From assembly GCF_009856445.1 (NCBI RefSeq), contig NZ_WMFA01000003.1, positions 62,001 through 126,000 of the forward strand: DNA of 64,000 nucleotides. The letters are read 5' to 3'. Within the stretch, counting starts at the first letter, position 1; each line of letters opens with the position of its first letter. The notes beneath the pieces were generated by a model. That model was not told the DNA's origin, made no database searches, and saw only the letters and a program-made list of their open reading frames with translations. Shown here in pieces: positions 41,265-50,900 of this stretch. The DNA comes from Halobacillus litoralis. GTDB lineage: Bacteria; Bacillota; Bacilli; Bacillales; Halobacillaceae. Made by a program: the position numbers and the translations under genes.

Positions 41265-42758
41265 ATGAACAGGATGTGGCTCGGTTCATTTATGATCGTC
41301 GTGCTCATCGGCATAGGAGTCTGGGTATTTTTCCAATCTCCATTCATGCAACAGAAGAGCGCAGGGAACTTAAATACTAGTGAAGAAGGAACAAGTATTT
41401 TGGATATTCAACCGATAGAGGCTGGAAGCCGACCAACCAAAAAATTTGAACTAACGGCGGAAGAAACCGAGTGGGAAATACAAAAGGGGGAGTCCGTCCA
41501 GGCCTGGACCTATAACGGAAAAGTTCCTGGTGAGTCCTTACACGTTGAACAGGGCGATTTAGTCCAGGTTGAACTGCACAATGAATTAGATGTTCCTGTT
41601 ACTATTCATTGGCACGGGGTTATTCTCCCGAATCGGATGGACGGGGTGCCAGGGGTGACCCAGGATGCTGTTGAACCAGGGGAGTCCTTCACATATGAAT
41701 TCATTGCAGAAGACCCTGGAACGTATTGGTACCATTCACACCAACATAGTGCTCTCCAAGTAGACAAGGGATTATATGGGCCGCTTGTCGTTGAAGAAAA
41801 AGGAGACGAACCTGAGCAGGATGAAGTTTTCATTTTAGATGAGTGGGCGGTCAATCAGGACCGTGAGAATTGGACCAATATGGGCGGCATGATGATGGGT
41901 TCCATGCAGGGAGATGGAGAAGCCGATACAAAAGAAATGTACGATACTTTCACAGTGAACGGCAAAGCTGGCGAGGCCATCGAACCTTTGAGAATGGAAG
42001 AAGGCGAAACAGCGAGGCTTCGGTTTGTGAATGCCGGCTACCAGCTGCACCGTCTCGTTTTTCCTGAAGGCTCGATGGAAATGATTGCTGTTGATGCGGA
42101 ACCTGTACAAAACTCGGGGGAAGACAACGTTTTGGAGATCGCCCCTGGTGAAAGGATCGATGTCTTATATACGAAGGGAGAATCCGATGAAATGATCGGG
42201 GAAATGCCTGCGGTTGAACACTCTCAGGATATGCAGATTCCCGTTCTCTCTTCGGATTCTAAAGCGGAGAATTTACAAGTAGAGGCTGAAGATCAGGCGG
42301 TAAGCAAAGGTACTTCCCATGCGAGTAAGGATCTGCTTTTTGATAACGTACCGGATGTGGACGTCTCGTATGATATGAACCTTAGTATGGGAATGAACAT
42401 GGGAGAAGGGATGGTCTGGCAGATTAATGACGGTGTTTTCCCTGATACACCACCGATTCAAGTGGAAAAAGGAGACATCGTAAAAGTGGACATCACCAAT
42501 GACGGGCGGTTGAATCATCCCATGCATTTGCATGGCCACCGTTTTCAAGTGGAAGCAGAAGGCGGAGGAGCTGTCGTGAAAGATTTGATTAATGTGAAAC
42601 CTGGAGAATCGTATACGATTTACTTCGAAGCGGACAATAAAGGGGAATGGTTGTTCCATTGTCATGATAATAATCATGCGGATCGTGGCATGGTAACCAT
42701 TGTCGATTACGAAAGTGTTTTTTCACCTTTCGAACTGAATCAGACGAATCAGCCTTAA
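41265..42758 (+). CDS. Multicopper oxidase
   Basis: 497 residues from ATG 41265, which follows GGAGGTG by 7 nt (the frame is open from 41247). An N-terminal helix (FMIVVLIGIGVWVFF) anchors or exports it. The four copper-binding blocks are present: HWHGVILPNRMDG, YWYHSHQHSAL, HPMHLHGHRF and WLFHCHDNNHADRGM; the last supplies the type 1 Cys and axial Met. A Met-rich stretch (MNLSMGMNMGEGMVW, and GGMMMGSMQG) recalls cuprous oxidases such as CueO. It probably oxidises Cu(I) outside the membrane in copper detoxification. Confidence 0.93.
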   Translation: MNRMWLGSFMIVVLIGIGVWVFFQSPFMQQKSAGNLNTSEEGTSILDIQPIEAGSRPTKKFELTAEETEWEIQKGESVQAWTYNGKVPGESLHVEQGDLVQVELHNELDVPVTIHWHGVILPNRMDGVPGVTQDAVEPGESFTYEFIAEDPGTYWYHSHQHSALQVDKGLYGPLVVEEKGDEPEQDEVFILDEWAVNQDRENWTNMGGMMMGSMQGDGEADTKEMYDTFTVNGKAGEAIEPLRMEEGETARLRFVNAGYQLHRLVFPEGSMEMIAVDAEPVQNSGEDNVLEIAPGERIDVLYTKGESDEMIGEMPAVEHSQDMQIPVLSSDSKAENLQVEAEDQAVSKGTSHASKDLLFDNVPDVDVSYDMNLSMGMNMGEGMVWQINDGVFPDTPPIQVEKGDIVKVDITNDGRLNHPMHLHGHRFQVEAEGGGAVVKDLINVKPGESYTIYFEADNKGEWLFHCHDNNHADRGMVTIVDYESVFSPFELNQTNQP

Positions 42759-42782
42759 TTCACAGAAATGGAGGTTTGAACG

Positions 42783-44810
42783 ATGAGTGAAGAACATTCT
42801 CATGAAAAACATAAAGAGCACCATCATGAAGAGTCTCATGAAGGCCATGATCATTCTCACGAAGGTCATGACCACGGGGCGATGATTGATGATTTCAAAC
42901 GAAGGTTTTATATATCCTTAATCGTAACCATCCCTATCCTCGTCCTTTCTCCTATGATCCAGGAGCTTTTGGGATTCAGCTTCACGTTTCCGTTTGATCA
43001 ATACGTGTTATTCGCTTTAGCTACATTCGTATTTTTCTACGGAGGATGGCCGTTCTTGACGGGAGCTATCGATGAACTGAAAAATAAAAATCCTGGAATG
43101 ATGACTCTGATCGGGCTTGCTATATTCGTGGCCTATGCCTACAGTTCCCTCGTGGTATTCGGGTGGTCAGGAAGGAACTTCTTCTGGGAGCTTGCGACGT
43201 TGATAGATATTATGCTCCTTGGTCACTGGATTGAAATGAAGTCCGTAATGGGAGCTTCCAATGCCTTACAGGAATTGGTGAAGCTGATGCCGAGCGAGGC
43301 TCATCGCCTGACAGAAGGTGATCAAGTTGAAGATGTTCCAGTGAGTGAATTGAAGGAAAATGATCGGGTCCTTGTGAAGCCGGGAGAAAAAATCCCGGTT
43401 GATGGGAAAATCATAGATGGAAAGTCAGCCATTGATGAATCCATGCTTACGGGTGAATCGGTGCCGGTAGAGAAAGAAACGGGAGAAGAAGTCATCGGTG
43501 GTTCAATTAATAAAGAAGGAAGTCTCACGCTGGAAGTAGAAAAGTTAGGAGACGACACCTATTTATCACAGGTCATTACCCTTGTGGAAGAAGCGCAGAA
43601 CTCGAAATCCAAAGCACAGGATTTCGCAAACCGGGCGGCTAAATGGCTGTTCTACCTGGCTCTGGGCGCAGGGATTACGACGTTTGTGGTGTGGCTCGCC
43701 TTAGGCTTTTCATTGGATGTCGCTCTAGAACGTATGGTCACGGTGATGGTTATTACTTGTCCTCATGCTCTAGGGTTAGCGGCACCATTAGTTGTTGCAG
43801 TATCCACTTCCCTTTCTGCGAAACAGGGGCTTCTCATAAGGAACCGGACACAGTTTGAAAATGCACGGAATGTTGATGCTGTTATTTTTGATAAAACAGG
43901 AACGCTCACCAAAGGGGAGTTCGGGGTGACCGACCTTATGCCGGAAAAAGACGATGAAAAGGACCTTCTTTACTGGGCTGCAAGTGCGGAGCAGAATTCT
44001 GAACACCCATTGGCTCAAGGGATTCTGAAGGAAGCAGAAGACCGGGAGATTTCTCTTGGAAAAGTGGAAGACTTTGATTCCGTTACTGGAAAAGGCTTGA
44101 AAGGAACCGTGGATGGAAAAGAAGTGAAAGTCATGAGTCCGGGATATATGGCAGAGAACGATTACGACTATGATCAGGACACCTTCAGCCGCTTATCGGA
44201 ACAAGGCAAAACGGTCGTATTTGTTCTTCTGGATGACACTTATATCGGGATGATTGCTTTAGCAGATATGGTCCGGGATTCTGCGAAAGAAGCTGTATCT
44301 GAATTGAAAGAAAGAGGAATCCGCTCAATCATGCTTACAGGGGATCACCAACGAGTAGCTGACTGGGTGGCTGAACAAATCGGCATTGATGAAGTGTATG
44401 CAGAAGTTATGCCGGATCACAAAGCGGAGCAAGTGAAAAAGGTACAGGCAGAAGGCAGGAAAGTGGCGATGACCGGGGATGGAATCAATGATGCGCCGGC
44501 TCTCGCAACTGCCGATGTAGGGATTGCGATCGGAAGCGGAACCGATGTTGCGGTGGAAACAGCGGATATTGTACTCGTGAAGAGCAATCCGCGAGATATT
44601 GTATCAATCGTAACCTTATCGAAAAACACGTATAAGAAAATGGTTCAGAACTTATGGTGGGCAGCAGGCTATAATATCTTTTCGATTCCACTGGCCGCAG
44701 GCGTTCTTGCTCCTGTCGGCATCGTATTAAGTCCTGCTGTCGGAGCGGTCCTCATGAGTTTGAGTACAGTGATTGTAGCGATTAACGCAAAACTTCTCAA
44801 AGCATCCTGA
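42783..44810 (+). CDS. copB: Copper-exporting P1B-type ATPase (CopB-like)
   Basis: 675 residues. The N-terminus is a His-rich stretch (about 16 His in the first 37 residues) in place of heavy-metal-associated domains. The ion-site motif is CPH (C326-P327-H328, in [14 protein letters not shown]), typical of the P1B-3 CopB group, rather than CPC. The phosphorylation motif DKTGTLTKG starts at D370; the actuator TGES is in [16 protein letters not shown]; the hinge is [26 protein letters not shown]. It exports copper or silver at the expense of ATP. 24 nt after the oxidase gene. Confidence 0.94.
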   Translation: MSEEHSHEKHKEHHHEESHEGHDHSHEGHDHGAMIDDFKRRFYISLIVTIPILVLSPMIQELLGFSFTFPFDQYVLFALATFVFFYGGWPFLTGAIDELKNKNPGMMTLIGLAIFVAYAYSSLVVFGWSGRNFFWELATLIDIMLLGHWIEMKSVMGASNALQELVKLMPSEAHRLTEGDQVEDVPVSELKENDRVLVKPGEKIPVDGKIIDGKSAIDESMLTGESVPVEKETGEEVIGGSINKEGSLTLEVEKLGDDTYLSQVITLVEEAQNSKSKAQDFANRAAKWLFYLALGAGITTFVVWLALGFSLDVALERMVTVMVITCPHALGLAAPLVVAVSTSLSAKQGLLIRNRTQFENARNVDAVIFDKTGTLTKGEFGVTDLMPEKDDEKDLLYWAASAEQNSEHPLAQGILKEAEDREISLGKVEDFDSVTGKGLKGTVDGKEVKVMSPGYMAENDYDYDQDTFSRLSEQGKTVVFVLLDDTYIGMIALADMVRDSAKEAVSELKERGIRSIMLTGDHQRVADWVAEQIGIDEVYAEVMPDHKAEQVKKVQAEGRKVAMTGDGINDAPALATADVGIAIGSGTDVAVETADIVLVKSNPRDIVSIVTLSKNTYKKMVQNLWWAAGYNIFSIPLAAGVLAPVGIVLSPAVGAVLMSLSTVIVAINAKLLKAS

Positions 44811-44818
44811 TTCCCATT

Positions 44819-44838
44819 TTCTGCACAGTTTCTGCACA
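44819..44838 (+). promoter_or_regulatory. Direct repeat before the sensor kinase gene
   Basis: Two TTCTGCACA copies (44819-44827 and 44830-44838) with an 11-bp period, i.e. about one helical turn, the arrangement used by OmpR/PhoB-type response regulators. One more copy lies in the copper operon promoter. Confidence 0.55.
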
Positions 44839-44891
44839 AATAGAGGGTAGAATTGAATGAACAAGGTATTCCCCTGAAAATGAGAGGTTAT

Positions 44892-46289
44892 ATGAAGCAT
44901 AAAATATCAATCAAATTAGGATTACTCTTTTTGATTTCTATGATTTTAATTGAACTTTTGCTTTTTGCCGTATTATATACAACCGTTTCTTCCCATCGAA
45001 TCAATGAAGTAATGGAGGAGTTACTGACGCGCGGCGCAGGTCATCGGGATGTGTTGGAGAATAATTTTGATGAATCCACTCTCGCTCACGTTGCCTTGAT
45101 GGAATCGGAGGCTGTAACAGAGGTGATCATTACCGACGGGGATGGAAACATCCTATCAGAATCGTTTAATGGAGAAACCTACCCTGATGTATTCTATGAA
45201 GCAATTGATGGAAAGGCAGAAGAAAAAGAGAGAATCATTGAGGATGAGTGGAGAACGGAGCCCTATGTGGCTACGCTCTCCCCGATTATCGTGGAGAATG
45301 AAGAGATCGGAAAGGTGATCATGTTTTCTCCCTCTGAAGTAATACGCAGCATCATTGGTCATCTCACCCGTCAGTTTGTTCTTGTTATGGTCGTCCTTAT
45401 CCTGGTTACAGTCCTGATTGTTGGGGCTTTGTCCAAATTTATCACGCGTCCTCTTATTCGGATGAAAGAAGTCACAGAGAACTTAAGTACCGGCAAAGTG
45501 GAAGAGTATCTGGATGAACATCCGAATGATGAGCTGGGGGTTCTCGCCTCGTCGATCAACCGATTATCTGAGGATCTCGAACGGATAAAAAAAGAGCGTC
45601 ACGATTTTTTATCTGCGATTGCTCATGAACTGAGGACCCCGCTCACCTATGTCAAAGGCTATGCAGATGTGGCGTCAAAAAAGGAGACATCCTTCAAAGA
45701 TAAAGATAAATACTTGAACATCATTAAAGAAGAAGCCACGCACTTGACCGACATGGTTCAGCAGCTTTTTCAACTTGCAAAAATGGATGAAAATTCGTTT
45801 GTTATTGAAGCCCAACTCCTTGATGTGTCTTGTATTCTCGCAGAGGTAAAGGAACATCTGGAGCCTGCTTTAGAGGAAAAGAAAGCCCGATTGGTCCTGG
45901 ATGTTCCGTCAAACACGAAAATTTATGCGGACCCTATGCGGTTCAAACAGGTCTTCTTTAACATCGTGGAAAATGGTCTCCGTTATGGAGGCGAAGAAAC
46001 AAAGATAGCGATTACTGCTGGAACAGAAAAACAGCACGTAATCATCAGAATATCTGATAATGGGCCTGGTGTCCCCGAAAGCGCTCTGCCTTACTTATTC
46101 GAACGTTTATATCGTGTAGATAAAGCGAGATCCAGAGAGATCGGAGGAACGGGACTGGGCCTTTCCATTGTAAGGGAAATCATTGAATTGCACGGGGGAG
46201 TCGTGAAAGCTTTCAATGATGAAGGGTTGACCATCTTAATCACTTGGCCAAAGGAAGATAACGATGAAAAGAATTCTCTTAGTCGATGA
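44892..46289 (+). CDS. Sensor histidine kinase of the copper cluster
   Basis: 465 residues from ATG 44892 (AGAGG just upstream; the frame is open from TTG 44853). Two membrane helices (about 8-32 and 162-184) frame an extracellular sensor of 130 residues; a HAMP domain, an H-box FLSAIAHELRTPLTY with H245, and ATPase N, G1 and G2 boxes (NIVENGLRYGG, ISDNGPGVP, IGGTGLGLSIV) follow. It probably senses copper or envelope stress. Its end overlaps the response regulator gene by 26 nt, with the kinase first. Confidence 0.92.
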   Translation: MKHKISIKLGLLFLISMILIELLLFAVLYTTVSSHRINEVMEELLTRGAGHRDVLENNFDESTLAHVALMESEAVTEVIITDGDGNILSESFNGETYPDVFYEAIDGKAEEKERIIEDEWRTEPYVATLSPIIVENEEIGKVIMFSPSEVIRSIIGHLTRQFVLVMVVLILVTVLIVGALSKFITRPLIRMKEVTENLSTGKVEEYLDEHPNDELGVLASSINRLSEDLERIKKERHDFLSAIAHELRTPLTYVKGYADVASKKETSFKDKDKYLNIIKEEATHLTDMVQQLFQLAKMDENSFVIEAQLLDVSCILAEVKEHLEPALEEKKARLVLDVPSNTKIYADPMRFKQVFFNIVENGLRYGGEETKIAITAGTEKQHVIIRISDNGPGVPESALPYLFERLYRVDKARSREIGGTGLGLSIVREIIELHGGVVKAFNDEGLTILITWPKEDNDEKNSLSR

Positions 46290-46935
46290 TGAAAAGCGAA
46301 TGTTGGATTTATTAGAATTGTATTTGGTCCCTCACGGATATGAGGTTCGCAAAGTTAGAAGCGGAGCGGAAGGTTTGGAAGAACTCCGGAACTATTCTTA
46401 CGACCTGGTCCTTCTGGATATTATGATGAAGGATATGGATGGAATGGAAACGTGCCGGCGCATACGTACATTCAGTGAGGTTCCCATCATTATGCTGACC
46501 GCAAAAGATCAGAAAGAAGATGTCATCCGAGGTTTGAAGACAGGTGCGGATGACTACATAACCAAGCCTTTCGATGAAGAAATCCTGATTGCACGCATTG
46601 AAGCGTTATTAAGGAGAGAAAATCCGCAAGCTTCCATCGAAATGAATGGCTTGGAGTGGAATAGTGATACATATGAGCTCCACTATGGGAGCGAACAGAT
46701 CCCTCTGACTCCGAAGGAGTTCCAACTCTTAGGGCTTCTGCTGAAACATCCAAATCATGTCTATGATAGGAATGATCTGCTTGATCTCGTCTGGGGCATT
46801 CAATCAGACACAGGAGGAAGAACGATTGACTCTCATGTCCGTCACATCCGTGAGAAAATCCGGCGCACAGGTTTTCCGATCAATGACCACTTGAAGACGG
46901 TGTGGGGTGTCGGATACAAATGGATAAAAAAGTAA
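46264..46935 (+). CDS. OmpR/PhoB-family response regulator
   Basis: 223 residues. The receiver domain has D52 as phospho-acceptor (VLLDIMMKDMDGME), acidic pair DD8-9 and K in ITKPFD; the C-terminal winged helix (LTPKEFQLLGLLLKHPNHVYDRNDLLDLVWG) binds direct repeats. Partner of the overlapping kinase. The TTCTGCACA repeats before the kinase gene and before the copper operon are its likely targets. Confidence 0.93.
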   Translation: MKRILLVDDEKRMLDLLELYLVPHGYEVRKVRSGAEGLEELRNYSYDLVLLDIMMKDMDGMETCRRIRTFSEVPIIMLTAKDQKEDVIRGLKTGADDYITKPFDEEILIARIEALLRRENPQASIEMNGLEWNSDTYELHYGSEQIPLTPKEFQLLGLLLKHPNHVYDRNDLLDLVWGIQSDTGGRTIDSHVRHIREKIRRTGFPINDHLKTVWGVGYKWIKK

Positions 46936-46950
46936 AAAACATGTTTACTT

Positions 46951-46967
46951 ATACCGGTACTGGGTAT
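46951..46967 (+). promoter_or_regulatory. CsoR-like operator before the copper storage gene
   Basis: ATACCGGTACTGGGTAT has the inverted TACC...GGGTA arms of CsoR sites and overlaps a TATTAT -10, 41 bp before the ATG. Confidence 0.5.
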
Positions 46968-47007
46968 TATAACTGTGTAAGATCAAAATTTTAAGGAGGA
47001 ATTATGT

Positions 47008-47334
47008 ATGGCTCACCAGCAGTATCAGGAAACGCTTAAGGTGCTACATGATTGTATGGAGGCATGCAACCACTGTTATGATGCCTGTCTTAAAGAAGAA
47101 GACGTGAAAATGATGGCTGAGTGTATTCGTCTGGATCGTGAGTGTGCAGATATTTGTGGATACTTAGAAGCAGCGATTACAAGAGGAACTCCTTATGTGG
47201 CGGAACTTGCATCCGTCTGTGCGAAGATTTGTGATGATTGCGGGAAAGAATGTGCCAAGCATGATCATGACCACTGCCAAGCGTGCGCGAAAGCCTGCCA
47301 GGATTGTGCAGATGCTTGTAGAAAAATTGCATAA
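47008..47334 (+). CDS. csp: Four-helix bundle copper storage protein (Csp-like, DUF326)
   Basis: A 108-residue cytoplasmic protein with 16 cysteines, at 16, 20, 23, 27, 39, 46, 50, 71, 75, 78, 82, 90, 93, 97, 100 and 104. They are spaced CxxxC and CxxC along four helices, so that they line the core of a bundle and bind many Cu(I), as in Csp3. No export signal. AAGGAGG precedes the ATG by about 8 nt. A CsoR-like site at the promoter and the neighbouring copper genes agree with copper storage. Confidence 0.92.
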   Translation: MAHQQYQETLKVLHDCMEACNHCYDACLKEEDVKMMAECIRLDRECADICGYLEAAITRGTPYVAELASVCAKICDDCGKECAKHDHDHCQACAKACQDCADACRKIA

Positions 47335-47338
47335 ACAA

Positions 47339-47372
47339 AAAACAGATCAGCTTTTCAGCTGATCTGTTTTTA
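47339..47372. terminator. Bidirectional terminator
   Basis: AAACAGATCAGCT pairs with AGCTGATCTGTTT, then TTTA; between csp and the convergent antiporter gene. Confidence 0.9.
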
Positions 47373-47388
47373 TTTTTGTAATAGGAGG

Positions 47389-48573
47389 CTACAGCAATTT
47401 CTTTGAAAGTGGATAGACTCCAAGGCTTTGGATGATAAGAGAAATCAGGACAGTGGCAAAGGCTAACGAAAGAAACATTTCATGAGTACCTGTCTGCTGC
47501 ACTTGAAAACTTAAAATGAGAAACACAGACATTGTTCCTTTAAGTCCGGACCACGAAATGACTGTGGATTCACGCCAGGATATTTCCTTCCGCCAATGGG
47601 GGAAGAGGGTTGTGCTGCCGGCGATAATGAGGAACCGTACGAGCATGGATAAGATAAAGACGACAAACGCGAACCCCCAGACAGGGGTGCTTAAATAGGG
47701 GGCGGCTTTGATTCCGATCAGCAAAAATAATAGAGAGAGGCCGGAAATTTCTACAATCCCCCAAAAACCGTCCAATGTATCCTTGAAATGTTCTTCCTTG
47801 ATCGTTCGGCCGTATTCGAAAGAAAGCATAAGACCGGCCGAAACGGTTGCAAGAACCCCAGAAACACCAAGGGCTTCTGCCAGGTTGAAAATGCCATAAG
47901 CAAGAACGATGCTCAGCATCACCTGGTATTCTTTGTTAGGCGTATAATGGATCCCTTTACTCATCAACCAACCGAACGCAATCCCAAGACCGGCTCCCCC
48001 TAAAGAAACGATTAAGAACTCGCTTGCGAAGGAGAGGAGAGTGAAATCCTCAGCGCTCGTATAGATGCCCAGAAGCACAGAAAACATCACGATGCTGGTT
48101 CCGTCATTCAGAAGGGATTCACCCTCCACCACATCCGCAATCTTTTCATTGCCGGTAGAATTCTTTAAGATCGAAACCACAGACACAGGATCCGTTGGCG
48201 TTAAAATAGAAGCCAGCAGTAATGCACCGATGAACGAGAGCGAAAGAAAAGGTCCGCTGATCGCATAGACAAGACCTCCTAAGAACCCGAGCGTCAACAG
48301 AAGACCGGCCGTAGCTAGAAAAAGGATCAAACCCATATGCTTTTTAAATTGATCTGCCGGGAAACGATAGGCGGACACAAATAATAGAGCGGGCAGAAAC
48401 ACATGATAAATCATATGCTCTGTCACTTCGATGGAAGAAAAGTAAGGGATGAAAGATAAAGCGATGCCGATAAAGACGAGAACCGTCGGTACAGGCAGGT
48501 TTTCCTGCTTTTTATCTAGTGTAAATATGAAAAAACCGATAAACAATAGGAGAATTCCTTGTGTAATGGACAT
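47389..48573 (-). CDS. CPA1-family Na+/H+ antiporter
   Basis: 394 residues with about 12 membrane segments. The CPA1 core is clear: LTPTDPVSVVSIL near 127 and GESLLNDGTSIVMF near 152 contain the ion-binding Asp residues. It lacks the long cytoplasmic tail of NhaP-type proteins. Role: Na+ or K+ extrusion against protons, for pH and salt balance. AGGAGG precedes the ATG. Monocistronic. Confidence 0.92.
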   Translation of the reverse strand: MSITQGILLLFIGFFIFTLDKKQENLPVPTVLVFIGIALSFIPYFSSIEVTEHMIYHVFLPALLFVSAYRFPADQFKKHMGLILFLATAGLLLTLGFLGGLVYAISGPFLSLSFIGALLLASILTPTDPVSVVSILKNSTGNEKIADVVEGESLLNDGTSIVMFSVLLGIYTSAEDFTLLSFASEFLIVSLGGAGLGIAFGWLMSKGIHYTPNKEYQVMLSIVLAYGIFNLAEALGVSGVLATVSAGLMLSFEYGRTIKEEHFKDTLDGFWGIVEISGLSLLFLLIGIKAAPYLSTPVWGFAFVVFILSMLVRFLIIAGSTTLFPHWRKEISWRESTVISWSGLKGTMSVFLILSFQVQQTGTHEMFLSLAFATVLISLIIQSLGVYPLSKKLL

Positions 48574-48737
48574 GGTCGCCCTCCTTTATTTCTATGTATG
48601 GTTTGCCATTATCCTTAGGGGTAAATAATGAAACGTGTTTCTACGCAGCTATACGATATAGAGTTGCTTTTTCGCATAAGAGAGTGAACCCGTGCTATGC
48701 TTACCATAGACATTATATACAGAAGGGGGTATTTGAA

Positions 48738-49337
48738 ATGTCTAAAGAATTTTGGAATAAGAGCTTTTCAAAAGATACTTATGTGTATGGGAAGCAGGCG
48801 AATACGTTCGTAGTTGAAAAGACTGAACAGCTGAAAGAAGCTGAAAAAATCGCTTGTTTCGCAGAGGGTGAAGGTAGAAATGCTGTGCACCTGGCAAAGC
48901 AGGGACATCACGTAACGGTCTTCGATCAATCGGAAGAAGGGCTGGCAAAAGCTGAACGGCTGGCAGAAGAAGAGGGTGTTCATATAGATGCGGTTCAAGC
49001 GGATTTTACGAAAAAAGAAATGGAACCTGGACAATTTGATGCAGCGGTTATGGTCTTCGGTCATGTTCCGAAAGATCATCAGCGTTTTCTTATTGATCAG
49101 ATGATCAAGTCCGTGAAGCCTGGAGGATATGTTCTCTTTGAAGTCTATTCTGAAGATCAAATCATTTATGGTACTGGAGGGCCGAAGGATAAACAAATGC
49201 TTTATAAACCTGAAGAGGTGCTGGATTGGATCAGGGATTACAAGTGCCTTCACTTCTGTTATGGCGAAGCGGACCGGACGGAAGGGGAACGGCATACAGG
49301 GATCGGACATGTGATTCAAGCATTCATTCGAGTATGA
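48738..49337 (+). CDS. SAM-dependent methyltransferase, class I
   Basis: 199 residues from ATG 48738, which follows AGAAGGGGG; the open frame upstream to 48594 looks non-coding. SAM motif I is IACFAEGEGRNAVHLAKQGHHVTVFDQSEEGLAKA, a variant of the DLGCG.G loop seen in TehB-like methyltransferases; the acidic DQS ends strand 2; the post-motif III PGGYVLFEVYSEDQ is present. Substrate unknown. Stands alone. Confidence 0.85.
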   Translation: MSKEFWNKSFSKDTYVYGKQANTFVVEKTEQLKEAEKIACFAEGEGRNAVHLAKQGHHVTVFDQSEEGLAKAERLAEEEGVHIDAVQADFTKKEMEPGQFDAAVMVFGHVPKDHQRFLIDQMIKSVKPGGYVLFEVYSEDQIIYGTGGPKDKQMLYKPEEVLDWIRDYKCLHFCYGEADRTEGERHTGIGHVIQAFIRV

Positions 49338-49374
49338 GGAAAGGCACGTATATTCTTTATACGTGCCTTTCCTC
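49336..49374 (+). terminator. Terminator of the methyltransferase gene
   Basis: GAGGAAAGGCACGTATA pairs with its complement, ending TTTCCTC. Confidence 0.85.
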
Positions 49375-49399
49375 ATATGTTTTGTCCTAACTGAAAGTA

Positions 49400-49505
49400 T
49401 ATCTATCAGAGATATCAATTAAAGTTGTGAGATATCAATTAAAAATTGAATAAATCAATTAAATTTCCAACATATCAATCAATAATGAAAAATATCAACC
49501 AAAAC
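49400..49505. repeat. Irregular tandem ATATCAATTAA repeats
   Basis: Five units of (AT)ATCAAT/CTAA or ATCAACCAA at about 49410, 49431, 49453, 49474 and 49494, spaced about 20-22 bp with AT-rich spacers. Not a CRISPR: units are only 10-11 bp and degenerate. It lies between two terminators. Confidence 0.6.
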
Positions 49506-49511
49506 TCTGCG

Positions 49512-49555
49512 AAAGTCCCTGCCCCCCCACGTGGGGGGGCAGGGACTTCCTTTTG
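49512..49555. terminator. Terminator of the DUF4317 gene
   Basis: GAAAGTCCCTGCCCCCCC pairs with the G-rich complement around ACGT; very stable, 14 bp after the minus-strand stop. Confidence 0.88.
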
Positions 49556-49568
49556 AGTCTTATCACAC

Positions 49569-50735
49569 TTATTCTCCGAAAGCCTCCGGCAGCATTTTGA
49601 ATCCATCCACCTCTGCATCTTCTTCCACTTCAATCATGATGCAGCGTTTCCCTTTGTAATTGACCTGCCTGACATACTGCAGGTCCTGAGGGCTGATTGA
49701 AATATTAGCGATTTTCGTATTGATTTTAATCGACTTGGAGTTGTATTTCGGTACGATACTGCTTGCTTTCAGCTCATAGCCTTCATTATCGGTAATCTGG
49801 GCGAAGGCGTGTTTTACTTTTTCCGAATCGACCTGTTCACCGCTCGATTTCAAGACGCGTTCGACATCCCGGTAGTCGAGCTTCGGAGGAGTATCGTCTT
49901 CGTTTTCTTCGACGGTTCGGTTGATCTCCCCATACACATTAGCAAGGGTGGAAGGGCTCAGCTGGTCGCCGACGACGTCGCGGATGACTTCTTCGAAAAT
50001 GGCTTTATCTTCTTTCGCCGTCATGATTTCTTCTCCGTTCAATACGTCTTCAATGAAACGATAGTCCGGTTCGTTCGCTTTTCCTGCAGAGTAGAGGATA
50101 TGGTTCACGTCGGAAGCACCGTCTGTAATGCCTGGGAAAAGGAAGCCGGTCATCGGGTTCTTCAAGTCGATGACAGGATCGACTTCAATTTTATATTTAA
50201 ACTCTTTCTCTATATAGTCGAACTGGATTTCTTTTTTCGGGTCCTCGGTTTTATTGATGCTGCAGAGGATGAATGGGTTTGAATACACAGCGTCGCGGCT
50301 GCTTTCCTCTGATTCTTCACTGCGGCGCCTCGTCGGTTTCATGTATTCGGCGCGGATGAAAGAAATGACGACATCCTTCTCATAAGGGTTGTCGCGGATG
50401 ATTTTTTCTGTCATCTGGAGCATTTGTTCCTTCCAGTCGTCTACATGATTACTTAATAAACCTTTATGTAATATCAGCTGGCTGTTTTCTTCGGCTTCTC
50501 GCTGAAACTTCAGTTCGAACAACTTTTCATCCAGCTGCCCGGTGAGAAGCTTTTTGAAATTGTTCATATAAAGTTCCTGCTGGTCTTTATCGAGCATTTC
50601 AAATGGCTGGCTTTGGTGATGAAAAATTTCCGTCGTTTCTTTCATAATATAGACGTTGAAGATGTTCTTGATCTTCAGTAGGTCATTATCCACTTTAAGC
50701 TGCCTGCGGATACCGGCGATGTCTTTTTTGTCCAT
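49569..50735 (-). CDS. DUF4317-family protein
   Basis: A 388-residue soluble, acidic protein beginning MDKKDIAGIRRQLKVDNDLLKIKNIFNVYI, the standard start of the DUF4317 family, and containing NPFILCSINKTEDPKKEIQFDYIEKEFK and GFLFPGITDGASDVNHILYSAGK. The function is unknown; no catalytic motif is evident. Full length for the family. AGGAGTG precedes the ATG. Not in an operon. Confidence 0.82.
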   Translation of the reverse strand: MDKKDIAGIRRQLKVDNDLLKIKNIFNVYIMKETTEIFHHQSQPFEMLDKDQQELYMNNFKKLLTGQLDEKLFELKFQREAEENSQLILHKGLLSNHVDDWKEQMLQMTEKIIRDNPYEKDVVISFIRAEYMKPTRRRSEESEESSRDAVYSNPFILCSINKTEDPKKEIQFDYIEKEFKYKIEVDPVIDLKNPMTGFLFPGITDGASDVNHILYSAGKANEPDYRFIEDVLNGEEIMTAKEDKAIFEEVIRDVVGDQLSPSTLANVYGEINRTVEENEDDTPPKLDYRDVERVLKSSGEQVDSEKVKHAFAQITDNEGYELKASSIVPKYNSKSIKINTKIANISISPQDLQYVRQVNYKGKRCIMIEVEEDAEVDGFKMLPEAFGE

Positions 50736-50900
50736 CCATCGTTCACTCCTAAATTTCGCTCTCTATCGTTCTCTTATTTTAACACAGGTAGAAGAAAGAG
50801 GATAAGAAAAATAAGGAAGTGCAGCCGCGCTTCTCTGTATATCTTTGCCCTCGTGGTCATACATTTTTAGGGTGAGCCATATACAAAGGGAGGTGGAAGC

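Noticed and set aside
48594-48737. N-terminal extension of the methyltransferase
   Set aside because: The AGAAGGGGG ribosome site directly before ATG 48738 and the usual start of the family decide for the shorter form.
49400-49505. CRISPR array
   Set aside because: Units are 10-11 bp and degenerate, and no cas gene is in the window.
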